64,000 nt of DNA from Clavelina lepadiformis (Eukaryota > Chordata > Ascidiacea > Aplousobranchia > Clavelinidae): assembly GCF_947623445.1 (NCBI RefSeq), contig NC_135242.1, positions 21,142,001 through 21,206,000 on the forward strand. Reading direction: 5' to 3'. Positions 48,716 to 62,477 of the stretch are shown here, piece after piece; the first letter of the stretch is position 1; each line of letters opens with the position of its first letter. The notes under the pieces are model-generated. The model ran no database searches. It was given only the letters and a program-made list of their open reading frames with translations, and was not told where the DNA came from. Both the position numbers and the translations under genes were made by a program.

Positions 48716-51700
48716 GTATTAAATGCTTATACTTATACAGTAGTATAAAATGCTTATACAGGTAATTAGTATGGCATATGCCGTATTTGTTAACCTTTTG
48801 GTTACTCATGTGAGCTTGCAAGTATGTGAGCCTCCAAGCATGAATCAAAATGTCAAAATGTCAAAACAGTCAAAATGTCTCAAAAACGGCATATGCCATA
48901 CGACTGGCTTCTTAGAATTTCTAGTTTTTCTCCGCAGTCGCTAGATTTCGCCATTACCGTAAGAAGTAGGTTTGGCGGCGAATCCAATAATCTCACATGT
49001 TCAGTCAGACTTAAAATCGTTCACAACACAGAATAAATATTTTTAAAGCATTCACTTTTGTTTGAAAAAAAGTGCTTATTATAATCGTACCATCCATGAC
49101 GAATTTTGTAAGCTTATGTTGCAAGATTTTAAATCCTATAGTTTTAAATACAACCTGATGCGAAACACATAACTCTACAAATTGCAAACCTGTAGGAATA
49201 CTGCATTGAAATATTGCATGGGGCTTTAGATATCAATTAAACGACATATTCATAAGATGCAATGCAAGTCTGTAAACACTACGGTTACTTTGACGAAACA
49301 ACAGCATATAGCGCGGTAAACCCTTGGTTCGATTGAGCTAACCTAGTAATCCAACAAAAACCAATAAAAATCATTTTTTGTCCAATTTTTTTTGGCTAAG
49401 TTAATGAGTTAAGTTACGAGCAAACTAACTATTGGTTCTTGTGTGTCGTGAAGTTGGATTCAATCGGAATCCAGGTGTTCAATGAACCAGTTTCTGAGAT
49501 TCAGAAAAAGTTTTCGCATTGCCGGGTATAATTTTCAAAAGCAATGTATATATAAATATATGTTACAAATCGGCGTCTTCTTGCTTTGATGCTATTCTAG
49601 TGAAAAAAATCAATCAGAAGCATTGCAGCCAAAAGAAAATTTGCACAGAACCAAAACGCAATTTTACTTCACAAAATTTTAAATACGCCATACCGCGCTT
49701 AATCGGTTTCTCCGAGTGCTGCACTGAATGGAGGCTTTTTGTATTATGACCACAAGTGTGCAATATATCACCAATGATGAAATCATCCAATTAGTCTACG
49801 TGACAAAAGTTGGTCATAGACTTTTTAGAACGTTGAAATAACACAACTTTCACAAATAAGAAATACGGAACTTGGCAGATTAAGTGACGCTTACATGACG
49901 CGTTGCTTGTGATCTAATGACGTCCAAGTAGGTATGATAATGCTGACCTGTTTATCGACTGTAAGTTCATCTGCTTTCGTTTACAAACAGATCTATGGTG
50001 CGGATAAGTTAAAAGTTCAGACCAGCTGTTTAAAGCCCGGTTTTGGTAAAACCTTAAAGTTAAATGCGAATATGTCTACAGTATCGTTGAACCGTGAGTC
50101 AGAGAGCAGGGACTTGACTGCAGCCTACAGCATAGTTAATCATTTGATGGTCAACGGAATGAACAGGTAGCAAGGTTGTATTTCATAAAAATAATCATGG
50201 CGTAGTTAAAAACATTCTTGCAACATAATAATAATAAACGAGAAACATGCAACGGTTCGACACACAACACAGAAGTAGCAGACGATATAACTAAATATCT
50301 TTATCTTGCTGCACAATATCAGTACAAACAGGACAAAATCTGATGTATTAGTACGCAGACAATACAAAACAGTTCTCGTTGATACTTTGTTCAACGTTTT
50401 ACTGACTTAATGGGTGGATCAATTCTCTTTGTTGACAGTAAGTCTTTTATCCAATGTTTCCACTTGATGTCGCGCATGTGAAATTATGGCAATGAAAACG
50501 CCATTTTCTTACGACGCAAAACGAAGCATAAGCTGGACAATTACATGTGTTTTTCAGCTCGTTTGAAGGTTACAGTAGACAAGAAAGACATAAGTTAAAG
50601 TGCAAATGAAACTTTACGATTTTACAACAATGATTCCACAAGAAAACGCGTTTATTTTACGTTTCTCGTTAACTTGATCGTCTTTGATGGAGAAGTTGTC
50701 GCAGAAACCCTGTCAAGCCTGTTCTTTCCCTCGCAGTGTCTGATGTCAGGTGTATTCTGTAGAAATTTCGTCTAGATCGCCGATCTAATGGTATGGAAAC
50801 GTAACACTAAAGACTTTGTAACGTTGTTGTGATCAATTGCGTAACCAATTTTTGTTTCACGTTTTTTTTTAGCTCACCGACACGTTTACTCAAAATTCGA
50901 TTAAAAAGTGTTGTTAAAGCAAGTGCATATTTTGAGAATATGCTTGAATCTGTGTGATACACTGAAAAATAATAATACACTTTTTACTTACGTTTTATGC
51001 AGGTTTTTTCCCAAATGCTATAACTCAACAGCTTAATCAGATACTTTCTGCACAAAAGGTCTTCGGGTATTTGTCGCAGTTTTGCTGAAATACAAAAGTG
51101 TATTATTGCTAATCCTGGAGCGCTGTGTTCAGAACAGCTACTGTATAGTAATTAAGTCGTAGCAGAAATAGAATAATCACAAAATGTAAATAACTGCAGA
51201 AGTTTCTTTTTCACTGAAAACATTGTATAATGTTTTGTATTATAATAGTCTTTATGTTTAAATCATATTGAAAAATGCTAATATATTGTAATCGGATTAC
51301 TATAACATTGAAAACGTTTCGCTTATATATAGCCTGATAGGCCTATACTTTAAAACGAATGTTTAGGCTGCTTTGTTTCTGATATGACTGATGGTGACTA
51401 CATAAAGCGGTAATAAGAAATGCTGACGTAATAGAAAAAACATATAACATATATATGCGCTAAAGATGCTTACCAAGCAATTTTGACATTTTCGTGTGTT
51501 GTGAGCCGTCCACGAACGAAAACAATAAAAATATACAAAAAATGGTTACCACGAAACACTTCGTTGATGGTAGTAACTCCATGAAAAAGTTTTATTTTAA
51601 ATATTATATCACAGGTCCTATATACAAGAAAAAGGAAGCTTCGTTATTAATTAAATATTTATTTAAGTTAAAAGCTTCTGGTATCAAAGAAAATTGGTTA

Positions 51701-54700
51701 AATATGATTATATATTAACCCTATGTATTTTTTATGCAGAAATCGACATCAATTTATGTCGAGAAACATAATTATGATACAACATAAACAAACTTACAAT
51801 ATCACTCCCCGTATCCGTACTTTGTAAGCGAAATGACATTTAATGCAATTTACACATGTAAGTTTACCTTGGACGTCAACATTAAACATAAATTACAGCA
51901 TTTAAAAGTAACAAGAGAATAAGATGTTTAATAAATATCAACATCTGGTCATCGACCTCAAAAGCTTGGCGTTAAATCATTTTATATAACAATTGCTCTG
52001 GAATGAAAAAAAAACATGACATGCAACGCAACTCTATTGCATAAGTCACATTGAGAAATTACAGCAGAAAATAAAATAAATGTGGATTGGACAGTGATGA
52101 TGCGACCTTTGTCAATTAATTGATTATCTTTTCTGTATATCTTCCTTTAATAATATTCCTTTGATAAACATAAAGGAAAAGATCAAATTTAGGAAGTCAA
52201 GCTGATTAACATTCGATTAATTTACAAATTCCATTTTTAAGTCTTGACGAAAAACGGATTTTCCTCCCAGGAACCCGCAGGGGATATGGAGTAACTGCTT
52301 TTCATGAACAATTGGTAGACAATAAACCGATGAATCATCCAGCAATGTGTCCTGACGTGCAGAGACAGCACTAAATCGGCGTTTTCACTCAAGATAGCAA
52401 AACAAAAATTTTTAGCGGTGGCAGCGTGTAATTTAGCATATTGAGAAAAGAATGTTAGTTTTTAGACCAGAAAATAATTAAGACAACTTCAAGCAAAAAC
52501 AATCATGTTTTTAGATTTCTTTACACGCTGAAATACCGAACTTTAAAATACTTTCAAATGTATTAACTATATAGGATGCTGAAACTATTCCCACGTTATG
52601 TTTTCAGTGCCGGTGACATTTATAAGTATAGTGATTTGACATTGGTCAAAGTACTGTAAATATTACCGTCTGCAGAGGAGACTTTGCACTGTTGAAAACG
52701 GAACTTTGGTCAAAACATGATTAGACAGGACATGTTATTGCTTTCCACTGAAAGCTTGTAATCCTGATGAACCGAGCTAGTGTCTGCCGTTGTTTACCCG
52801 GTCAGAATTTTCTGAAATTAGTCAAAATGTGTTGTTGCCTCGACGGCACATATACCGCTCGGAAGTTGCAACACGGAAGAGCAATGTCTGAAATGCTGGT
52901 CGAGCAGTCAAAATAACGTAAAGAAAAAAAACAATTTTCCACCTTTGTCTTGCATTTGATGGCAGCCAAGATTGATATTAAGCTTGTTACCGCATCCTTA
53001 TTAAGATTTTAAAGACGCGGGACAAGTTTTAAAAACAGCATAAGTAGGACTTATTTGTTTATCATATTGAATTAGCGCGTTAACTCTTACTTCAGGTTTC
53101 AATGCAGTAACTGCTATGAGTTCTGTGCATGAATTATTACTAAAAATGTTATGAGAATCATGTTTTTCTATTACAGATATAAAACCACATATATAACATA
53201 TACACACTTAATCGGGTTAAACAGCAAACTTGCCGGTTCGTGCCCCTGCTGCAATAATCCTACTGCACAAGATACCACATGAAAAAAATTTGAAGTGAAT
53301 AATTTCGACAATTTGGCATTAATTTGTGCGCCACGTTTGGAACAATAATGATTGAAAGTGAACAGACTACATTCCTTAATTGCGTATTTAGGATTCTCGT
53401 TTTACGTGGTTTTAATGTTTCTCGTGTAGAAAAGACGTTTTTTTGCCACATGCAGTTCGAAATATGGAAAAAAGTTTTATAAAAAAAAGCTGATCAAGTA
53501 AAAGTGTTAAAATCAAAATTGAATGCATTCTCTGCGATTGCTTATATTACTGGTATTTTAAATGCATAGATATGTACAGTTATATATTTTAATAAATCAA
53601 GTCGTCAAAAAGGTCAGGATTAAACCAAACTTAAGAAAATAATTAATCATCACATTACCGAATTTTGAAAACATTATGCATTTAAAAAACCTGTCATAAA
53701 TTCAATACAGAAATTAAAACTTTTCGAAAAAATCTTTTTCATTTTTTGTCACATCTAAAGCTTCTTTCTAAGGCTTTCAAATATTTCAGTTGTTTCAAAA
53801 CTCCCCACAATATTATTTTAATGATAAACAAACTTGCATTGGAGGTGTTTATTTCGTAAACCTTCATAAGTTTTATTATCTATCAAGCATTTTTCTAAAT
53901 ATTGCAGCAAATGAATTATGTGTTTTATTGATCTAAATCTGAAAACTGCATGGTTTTGCGCGGCCTCGTCTATGACTTTAAATTTTCTAATTCTGCCGGT
54001 AGCTTATCGGCAAAAAATTTAAATTTCTCGGAAAATTGTCGCCAATTCTTCCTTCTATCACTTTGATGTGTCGTTTTGTTCGAACAAGCAACTTATAAAC
54101 TCAAGTGCGGTAGAGCCACTCTCGGCAGCTTTTTTCCCGTTGCGCCTGTTTAAATGATTAGCTGCAGTTTATATAGAGTATACATACTTCATATAAAAAA
54201 GGGAGATAAAGTTTTTTCCGCAGGTGTACCAGTCGCGATTGTCGCATAGCTTTAATTGCGAAATATGCGCAAACCCACATTTCGCAATGTATGGAACAGG
54301 CGAAGCTATAGAGTCAACCATAATCATTTTTTCCCGCAAGTTTAGTCATAAAAACCTAGATATTAAAGGACTTACAGCGAAATAGCCGCTCCTTTTACGT
54401 CATTGATATAATGAACGCAGTTTTATCCAGGCAAGTCACCTTAAATTAATCAGTGATTTTATATTCACGGCTTAATTATAAAATTGCCTTGGCCGGGTAT
54501 CGATTTAATTCGTAGAAATAGTCGTAAATATTTTTCTTGTCATTTCGTTCATGTCGGCGGCTCTTTACCAGCTTTTTAGCGAACTCGCAAATTAAAGTTG
54601 TTTGAAATTTTTATAAAAGAGTTTGTCTCATTGGCATTGCCATGAACTTTTCAGCAAGCTTTGCTCAATATTGACTCAGTATTCTTCGACAATAAAACTC

Positions 54701-57700
54701 AGATTGCTATAAAGTGATGGTTCTTTAATTGCACAGCTTGTGTGAAAAAAATTAGCCTGTTTGAGATCGATTTCATGAAAGGTTTTTGCACTACCCAATT
54801 TTTGACAAGAAATAACCCAAGACGGGGCAGTGCAATAATCTTTGTTTGTCATGGATATATTGAGAATACAATTTCCATGTTGAAGGCACGTGGATGGTGA
54901 CACCCCATTTTTTGGTCAGGTCACCGCGGCCTCAAGTCGAAGTGTTGCCCTAGTGTTATTTTCTTACACAAGAATTTGTGGACGTGACAAGGAAAAAAGT
55001 GACAAGTGATTCGACCAACCCCACTCGGCCCTACTTCATTTTAGTACCGATACAAAATAAAGTACAAGCAAGCGGTTAATCCGCTGCAAATGAAAATCAT
55101 TTGTGTCCGCGCCGCCTACGACAAACGTATCACGTCATAAATGTTCGAATGTAGCAATTAGGCGGTGGGAAAACTGCGATTATTGTCAGCCAAGTGAGCC
55201 TTGAAACCAAGGCGTTGTCTTGCGAAACTTCTGCACGCCGTTGCAGCGTGATTTTACGAAACTTCTTCAAGAAACTGCATTTTAAAACATGTCATTTAAA
55301 CGTTGGAATTCTTGTTTTGCTGACCGACGAATTTTGTAACCCGCTTTTACGAGCTACTAATTTATTTTAATCCTTCAGAGTGTTGTATTATCACTGAACC
55401 TGCTAAAAAACACATGCATACTTGATGTATGCATTTGCAGACCTCCTAAACGTTTCAACTTGATATATTTGTGGGTATAATTTCAATAAAAACTAATGTA
55501 TATTTTAAGACTATAGTATAATGCTGATCGATCGTGAGTGTATAAGTTTGCTTTTCATGCTTTTCCTTGAAAGTTTGAAGAGTAGCCAGAGGCAAATGAT
55601 TTCAAGTTATGACGATCGCGAAGCGTGTATTGCGCAACTGTGATGAACAAATGGCAATTTATCAAATTATAATATTATAACAATGTTAATACATGTTCAT
55701 CTGTTCAAACTTTCCTGATTGTCGCATTCCTTTACTCATCTAGCACTTGTTGCCTTCAAGAGCGTCTACGTGGTATGTGGTATAGTATAGGTATAGTGCA
55801 TATACTTTATACCAATCTCGCATGATCCGACTTGAAAAGGATCTTTGAGAAATTCAAGCAAAATATCACAACGAAAGGTTTTGAAATGAAATTTACCAGA
55901 ATGGAAATAATCAAAAAGAAATACCGCAACGCATACAACCAGCTGCGTAAAAAACCTGGCAATAAAGCCTTCCTTTTAATATTTGGTGTTGCTATTTATT
56001 AGTTTGAAATTTCGAATAGAATGTTTGACGTTGGAAGTTCCATGGTTGCCCTGATAAAAAATAGCTTTTGCAAAATTTCAGCGAAATCTGTCGCAAAAAA
56101 CGTCGACTCGAATCCTCCAATCGTGTGGAGATTTTAGCGATGTTTCTTGTTGAAACAAGCAGAATAATCCTGCGGCAGACATGCATTAATGCATAATATA
56201 GGCTACTGAAAAAGTTTGGCATGAATGAACTTTCTTAAACTGTTCGTAAAATGTTAAATGGTGTCGCCAGAAATCCAAGACATAGGACTTTATAGTCCTG
56301 TCTTTTATCGACTTAAATTAACCATATATTAATTATTAACCATTATTATTAATTAACCAAAATTATTAATTAACCTTTTAAATTGTAGTTACATTCGCTT
56401 TCTGATGCATTATGAATAACTAATATATAACGCACAATGTTAATTTTAAACACATCAATACTTTGCATCAATATCATAAACGCAATGATCTTTTTAAACG
56501 ATTGTAATTCACAGTTTTATGTAGTAATGCAGTTTTATGTATGGATTTGATTTTTGCAATCTTAAGCCTATTTTGCACAAATATTCCTACAAAAGACTCG
56601 CGGAGATACTTGATTTAGAATTCATGGCCAGACGTGAAAGTTAGAATAAAAGATATACAGTAACATAGGTTTTAGATCAATTGTGATTCGGACGAAGCTG
56701 GAAATTCATTGACAAAAGGGAGCCAAAAATATCAATTATGCGATGACACGAGTGACGTAAGGTATGCCGTAATGCTGACGTATAAACTTAAAAATATTTT
56801 CCACGCAAATGACGCGAACAAAAAAGAAAACATGAGCAATCGAATTTTTTAAAACTGGTAGTTTAATCTTGCGGGACATTTTACTTCTTAAAAACCTTCT
56901 GTTGTGACAATATTAACAATAATTTTTTATCCTTATCGGACATATATGAATAACTTCGAGGTGATTTAAATTTGGGTCAGTAACATAAGAAGCATTGTTT
57001 TTGTAATAAACATGAAATTAATTATCAAAGGTTTGTATTTGTTAGCTGTTACTAAAAGTTTAGGTCTTTGAAATTATTCACCACTTAATTCTAGCCTTCT
57101 GTTTGTAACACGGAAAACAAGAAGTTGAAGTAAGCGCTTGTTATCTGGCGTAGGCGTATGTTTAAATATCGCCTGGATGAATTAATAAGCTTAACCGGAT
57201 TAAATGCAAAACAGTGCGCGTAAACGTTCCTCACCATCACTGAGTAAGATGGGACGCGCTTGAACTCTGCGATCGAAGCTTTGATTTCTTGCAAAAGCTG
57301 CTTCATGAGTGACCTGACACCTTATTGGCTTATTCAATTAAATGGCTTCACGAGGCGAAGACTGAACTGATGCAAAGCCTATTTGGTTTTTGCGTATTTT
57401 ATTCATGGAAAGGTCAAGATTATAACTTCTCTTGTTTTGTTTCAGTCAACGGAAGGCCTATGACATTATTTTGTCAGCCGCCACATCACTAACCACACGA
57501 ATTCAATAAAACGGTTTGCTCGACACAAAATGCGAGCAGATAAGTCTGCGGCAAGAACCGGGTTAACCCACTGGTGAAGTACGTGAAGTCCCGTTTTCTA
57601 TTTTAAAGTGTTTAAAAAACTGACTGTTATTGCTGCATATACGCTCCATTTGGCAGCAAGCGGGATAAAATCGTTGGCAATAACAGTCTTGTCGTTATGC

Positions 57701-58473
57701 GATTAACAGCATATAGCCTATGAAGTAAACCACCTTAATCTCGGTTATTTATTTACGCCCATGTTTGGTTATAAGAGAAAGTGCTTCTTCGCCTTCAAAT
57801 TGCTTGTTTTTACAAAATATGTTTTTACGTTGTTTGTTGCTCAGATCACGTACCGGTAACTTCATGACCAAACAGAGTTCCGCCCAATCTGGGCAGAAAA
57901 CCCAGACATACGTCATGGTTTACAACGGTCAAATGGGTCACGCATACTGTAACTGACATGGGCGAGATCACGTCCAAGAAGGCGCCTTTAAGACATCTTC
58001 TTGAGTCATACGTCACTAATCAGGACTTAACCTAGAGCGCCCAGACAAACCGGTTACGTGTACAATTTAACGGTAGAGTACGATGAAAGTCCAATTCACA
58101 AAGAAATGTGTTACTTTCTAAGGCCTCATTATTATATCGTAAACACGCCACAGTTTTGGGAGGTGTGCACGTAGCGCCCTCTGGAGACTTTAAAAATGTC
58201 AATCACAAGCTGCCATGAGTAGTTTTGATTACACGAGAAATGAGCGGTAAAAATTTAATCTGCCATACAAAAAAATGCATAAGAGCTTCACCAATTTGGA
58301 CATTGGACAGCATATTACAACTACCGTTAGATATCTAGCTGAACATTTGACAATCTTCGAATCAACTAAGACATTCCACTTATGACCATGCGCCATCATG
58401 ACTTTACCAAGTGAGCATGCACGACCTTAGTCATCTTCATAAACAACATAAATACAATCAAGTTGAATAAAAA
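48716..58473. other. Ten-kilobase stretch with no recognisable gene
   Basis: Very AT-rich, with short frames only. The longest plausible ones (49934-50170 plus, 54676-54903 minus, 57091-57306 minus, 57765-57956 plus) have no family resemblance and no multi-exon support. It could hold distant regulatory DNA, an unnamed non-coding transcript, or small lineage-specific genes. I saw no tRNA-like B box, CRISPR-like array or intact transposon. Confidence 0.4.
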
Positions 58474-60905
58474 TCAACAAAACTTCCAGCGGTTTCCGCA
58501 CTCGGTGCAGAAGACGAATGTTGTCATTGGCTCATCAGAACTCCTTGTTTGAAGCTGTTGATAAAAAGGTGTTTTTCTGTTAACAATTCAAGTTATCGGC
58601 GCATGAAGATGTAAACAGGAACATTAATAAAAGATAACAATAATCATAGTTACTAAGATGCAACTGTTATTTTATTCATTAGTATTTGGTATACTGACCT
58701 GAGTGTAGGTGCAGGCACGTCCTTTGCATTTTCCGCAAGTAAACATGTCAGTTTTTGTCCCTTCATTTGTTGACATTTGATGATCTTTAATGTTCTGTTG
58801 CTCGTATTCTTCCCGTTTCTTCTTCATTTCATCACTTGCCATTTCCTGAAACGTTCCATGGCAATTTCAAATGAAAAGACTGTACTTAAAAGTCTTTGTT
58901 AAAACCCTTGCTGTGCTCAGAGGTGGGCAGTCCGTACTTTGACGGTACCGTCGTCATTCATCGGTAACATTACTGGTACATGGTAAAACTGTAAACGATA
59001 ACGGTACGGGCACGGTTTAAAACAGTGGTTCGGTACTTACTCTGTACCGATACTTTTAGTACAACAGATCCTGCTGCAATTGCAATTTTCGCCCTTATTA
59101 TATATAGCCCAGCTAGAGGTTACTCTTGATCAAAACATACTTGACCTCACCTCAACTTTCGTGTCAACATACGTGATCAAAACATACGGTACAAAAATGT
59201 AGCACAGTACTGCCCACCTCTGGCGGTGCTTGGAAATAAGTTAGTTAATGATGAATACAAATTTGCATCAATTGCCCTTTTCCAGTTTTGCAGAGTGACC
59301 GTACTTTAATATTTTAGTGTCATAAGAATATAAACAGCTTGCCGCGTACCTCAGCAGTCATTTTCGCAATCTGTTCAGGTTTCACAACACCATTCAAGAC
59401 ATTTTGTCTAAGCCCAACATTTTTAGCATCTTTGAGGTTGCTGAATCGACTTCGTATTCTGTTTTTATACTTGACACCGGTATCTTTGAATTCTTTAAAA
59501 ATGGCTTCTTCAATAGCTGCGGCAAGAAATGTGCATCTGGATTCACTGTGGGTGGATGAACCTAGACACATAAACCAATAATTGGTGAAATTTACTGTAC
59601 TCGATGTAGAAAGCAAAACAAATCTGAAACTGCAATGCTAAAACAAGTTTACCTTCAAACTCATCATGCATCTTTTGTTTAGCTAACGAACCCCATTCAT
59701 GTTTCACCCTAAAGCTTGTGTGGTTACTATAATTAATTTTCTAAATTCTGATTTTCATACATCTGGCCGTTTCAAAATTAAGCCAAGCAAATGTTGAATT
59801 TACAATTACATCAGTAGCTTTTCAGTTACTTTACAATCACCAAACCAAGAAATTAAAAGAGGTCAAAAGTTTATATATTCCAGCTCTTGTATCTGAATGA
59901 GTTGTAGGGCGAAACAAATGTGAATATATTATATACGTAATTTCCAAGCAATTGTTTTAGCATTGCACTTTAAAGATTTCAAATCAACTGTGAAGGAATA
60001 TTTTGCACACAATGGATGCCATGAAGTGAAATATGTTATATACCATCGGCTTGAAGTCCTCGAACCAACATTTCACGGCATTTGTCACGTACGGGATTAT
60101 TTGTTGTTTTCAAAGTACTGCAGGTTTCAATGCTGAATGACTGTACAGGTGCATCAGTCTGTCAATCAAAATAAAACGTTCAATGATTTAAAAATACAAA
60201 ATTGTAAAAATACTTTTGCCAGAAGATGCCTTGTCAGTAAACTTTACAATTCTCTCAACTGTTGAAATTCTTGAACTCACACTTGACACACTGGTTGTAG
60301 ACAATGATCTGTTGATAGTTGATGAGACGTTAGCTTCACATGAGTCGCTATTTTTTCTTTCTTCAGATTTTTTGGCAGTGGTTGAAGGCTCTATCAGGAC
60401 GAAAGTAACTTTCAATGCTAAAGCATTCGGTGGAATTTATGCAGTAAAAAGACATACCAGTAGGTACATGATGATAATGCCAGTTACATTCTGCCAAGGG
60501 GCAATGTCAGAGTAAAGCTAAGTTAAAAACGAGGCATTATGAGAAATAATATTATGTAATTAACCATGAAACCTGATACAAGTTTCTTCCATCCTTTTAT
60601 GAGCTGTTTAGCAGCACTTGCAACTTCCTCACTCTTTGTTTGTTTCCTTACATTGTTAACTGACATCCCAATGCGTGTTTTTTGCAATGTTTCAAGGCTG
60701 ATTGGAATTTGTTTTAAAGCTTTTAGTATATCCAAGGCATTGTCCTGAGAAATACGACATGATTTACTGAAACCAAACATAAATAAAAATTTTAAATCAA
60801 ACTAAAATTTAAATATATAATTAAGTTGTGAATTACTGTTGCTTTCTTTGCAGCCATTTTATCCAGCTTTCTGGCAATTCGCAGGACCTCTTCTTCATTG
60901 CTCAT
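58474..60905 (-). CDS. TCEA1-like: Transcription elongation factor TFIIS
   Basis: Seven exons (60905-60837, 60744-60573, 60390-60248, 60158-60044, 59561-59350, 58845-58699, 58554-58474) join in phase to 312 residues; human TCEA1 has 301. TFIIS rescues backtracked RNA polymerase II by stimulating cleavage of the nascent RNA. The N-terminal LW domain is clear ([39 protein letters not shown]). A Ser-rich linker follows, then the central polymerase-binding domain ([29 protein letters not shown]). The C-terminal zinc ribbon has Cys274, Cys277, Cys302 and Cys305. The essential acidic pair is Asp293-Glu294 (RSSDEP). The end of exon 3 in the linker is the least certain border: GTAAAG at 60248/60247 was chosen because it keeps phase. 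Intron 5 carries a hAT element. Vertebrate paralogues TCEA1-3 cannot be told apart here. Confidence 0.94.
58918..59222. mobile_element. hAT-type MITE, family D, in a TFIIS intron
   Basis: Perfect 14-bp terminal inverted repeats (CAGAGGTGGGCAGT) enclose 305 bp. The flanks are GCTGTGCT at 58910-58917 and GCGGTGCT at 59223-59230, an 8-bp duplication with one change. The interior is rich in GGTAC motifs. It lies wholly in intron 5 of TFIIS (58846-59349), away from both splice sites. Confidence 0.85.
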
Positions 60906-61969
60906 TTTATTCTATCTAATGTGCAGTTATTCAAGCTGTGAAAGCACAAAATAAACATATAATCAGTTCAAATTAGTTTGGAGACTTATTAATTTCCAAT
61001 TAACACTTAAACCGTCTGGCAATCTGTGAGTGGATAAATATGCTCTGATTTGTCCAGAAATTAAGCAGTTGTGGTGCCTGGTCAAGCCAGGTACTCGTAC
61101 ACAGAGTAAGTGGAGCTAGCCGTGTGGAACAGCCAATTGCTACCTGGTGCCCACTTTGACGTAACAATTGCATGCACTGTATTTTAAAGGTGTTCATATT
61201 TTTGAAAATTCTAAAAATTTACTGTTTCTACTGCTTGTCCCATGCAAGATGTGAAAAAAATAAAACTGCACAAAAATCTTCAAATTGGACCCAGTTTATG
61301 CTTTCCTCAAAAGCCCCAAAGACAAGGAGCAAGAAATCTGTTATTTCTAAAATTACTTGCCAGTTGCGTGATATTTTCCTTTTTGTTTGAATAAATATCG
61401 CACTAGAAGTTTATACCAGAGAAAGCTTAAAACATGCCAAAAAATAATCATTGAATTATCTTGCTGGTGACAACTAGCACAACCATTAAACAACTATTAA
61501 TTAAGTAATATCATGTTTCATAGCGTATCATTGGCATTGTTTATTCTTATGGCTCATGGATATAAATTGTGTTTCATCAAACAAACTTACAAAACAGCAT
61601 TGTGCACAAAATAAGCAGAACAATCTAATATATGCTGCTCACAATTCACGGATCACAGTTCACAGTTCACACAGATCACAGTTCACAACACAAAGTTAAC
61701 AATGCACATCAAAAGTCTACCATCACTGTTTAATTTTTAGCCTATACGTACGACCATAATCGCTAGCTTTTTACAGAATTGAATCATGCCAAAGGCACTT
61801 TTTTACACTGAATGCTTACAAAAAAAACTATAAGGAGACTAACAAAGCTACAGTATGCAGAAAATACTAGATTTCTTATTTAAACTCTACAATTAAATAA
61901 AGAAAATAATTTTACTTAAAATGTACGTGTTAATGTGCTGAATACATCAGAAAATTAGATAAAACAACT
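60906..61969. other. Intergenic stretch upstream of TFIIS
   Basis: Promoter region of TFIIS on its left. A short run of CACAGTTCACA-type repeats lies at about 61635-61690. No gene is supported. Confidence 0.45.
61635..61690. repeat. Short imperfect tandem repeat (TCACAGTTCACA type)
   Basis: Several overlapping copies of TTCACAGTTCACA/ATCACAGTTCACA occur in tandem over about 55 bp. It is a small minisatellite-like tract with no sign of function. Confidence 0.7.
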
Positions 61970-61977
61970 GACTATAA

Positions 61978-62477
61978 CAACTGGCGTGGGCAAACTTGTT
62001 CAACGAAAGAGTCACTTGCGGATAACTACAAACACTAACGAGCCGCAAAATCAGTAGTGTCAATACAAATATAGTAAACAATGCATCGATAATGAACAAT
62101 ATTGGATATTACTATTCAGCTAGAGCAGCCACTAAAAACATGTCGGTGAGCCGCAGTTTGCCCATCTTTGTTAAAGACTATACTTGCTAGCATTAGATGT
62201 CATCGTTTTCGTTTTGCAGTGTATTTAAGTAGACTAAACTGAGCTAAAGCTTACTGTCTTAGCAATGAAATTGCGTTGACTTACTGTTAACTAACTCTTC
62301 GGATTCTATGTCTACTGTTACGTCATAAACGAAATGCTGGCCAAAATAAAGAAAAGAAAAAGTGAGAAACGTTCATAAACGGTACTCTTGGTAGCCTTTA
62401 CAATTTTTTGGAATTTTACAATTCGACTAGAAGAGCCACAAAAAACATGCCAGGGAGCCGCAGTTTGCCCACCACTG
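61978..62477. mobile_element. Composite hAT-type MITE, family B
   Basis: The right end (GTTTGCCCACCACTG, then GACTATAC at 62478-62485) and an altered left end (GGCGTGGGCAAAC, preceded by GACTATAA at 61970-61977) mark one element of about 500 bp. The right 160 bp closely match the family B copy at 12202-12613. An extra end-like motif (CAGTTTGCCCATCTTTG) stops at 62170 and is followed five bases later by another GACTATAC (62176-62183), so the copy seems to carry a duplicated or nested end. Confidence 0.75.

Noticed and set aside
49321-49345. TTGGTTCGATTGAG as a tRNA B box
   Set aside because: It lacks the final CC and no acceptor stem or A box lies at the proper distance.
60216-60515. Plus-strand 99-codon frame
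   Set aside because: It is antisense to exon 3 of TFIIS.
61000-61197. GC-richer patch as a tRNA or SINE
   Set aside because: No A and B box pair and no cloverleaf could be drawn.
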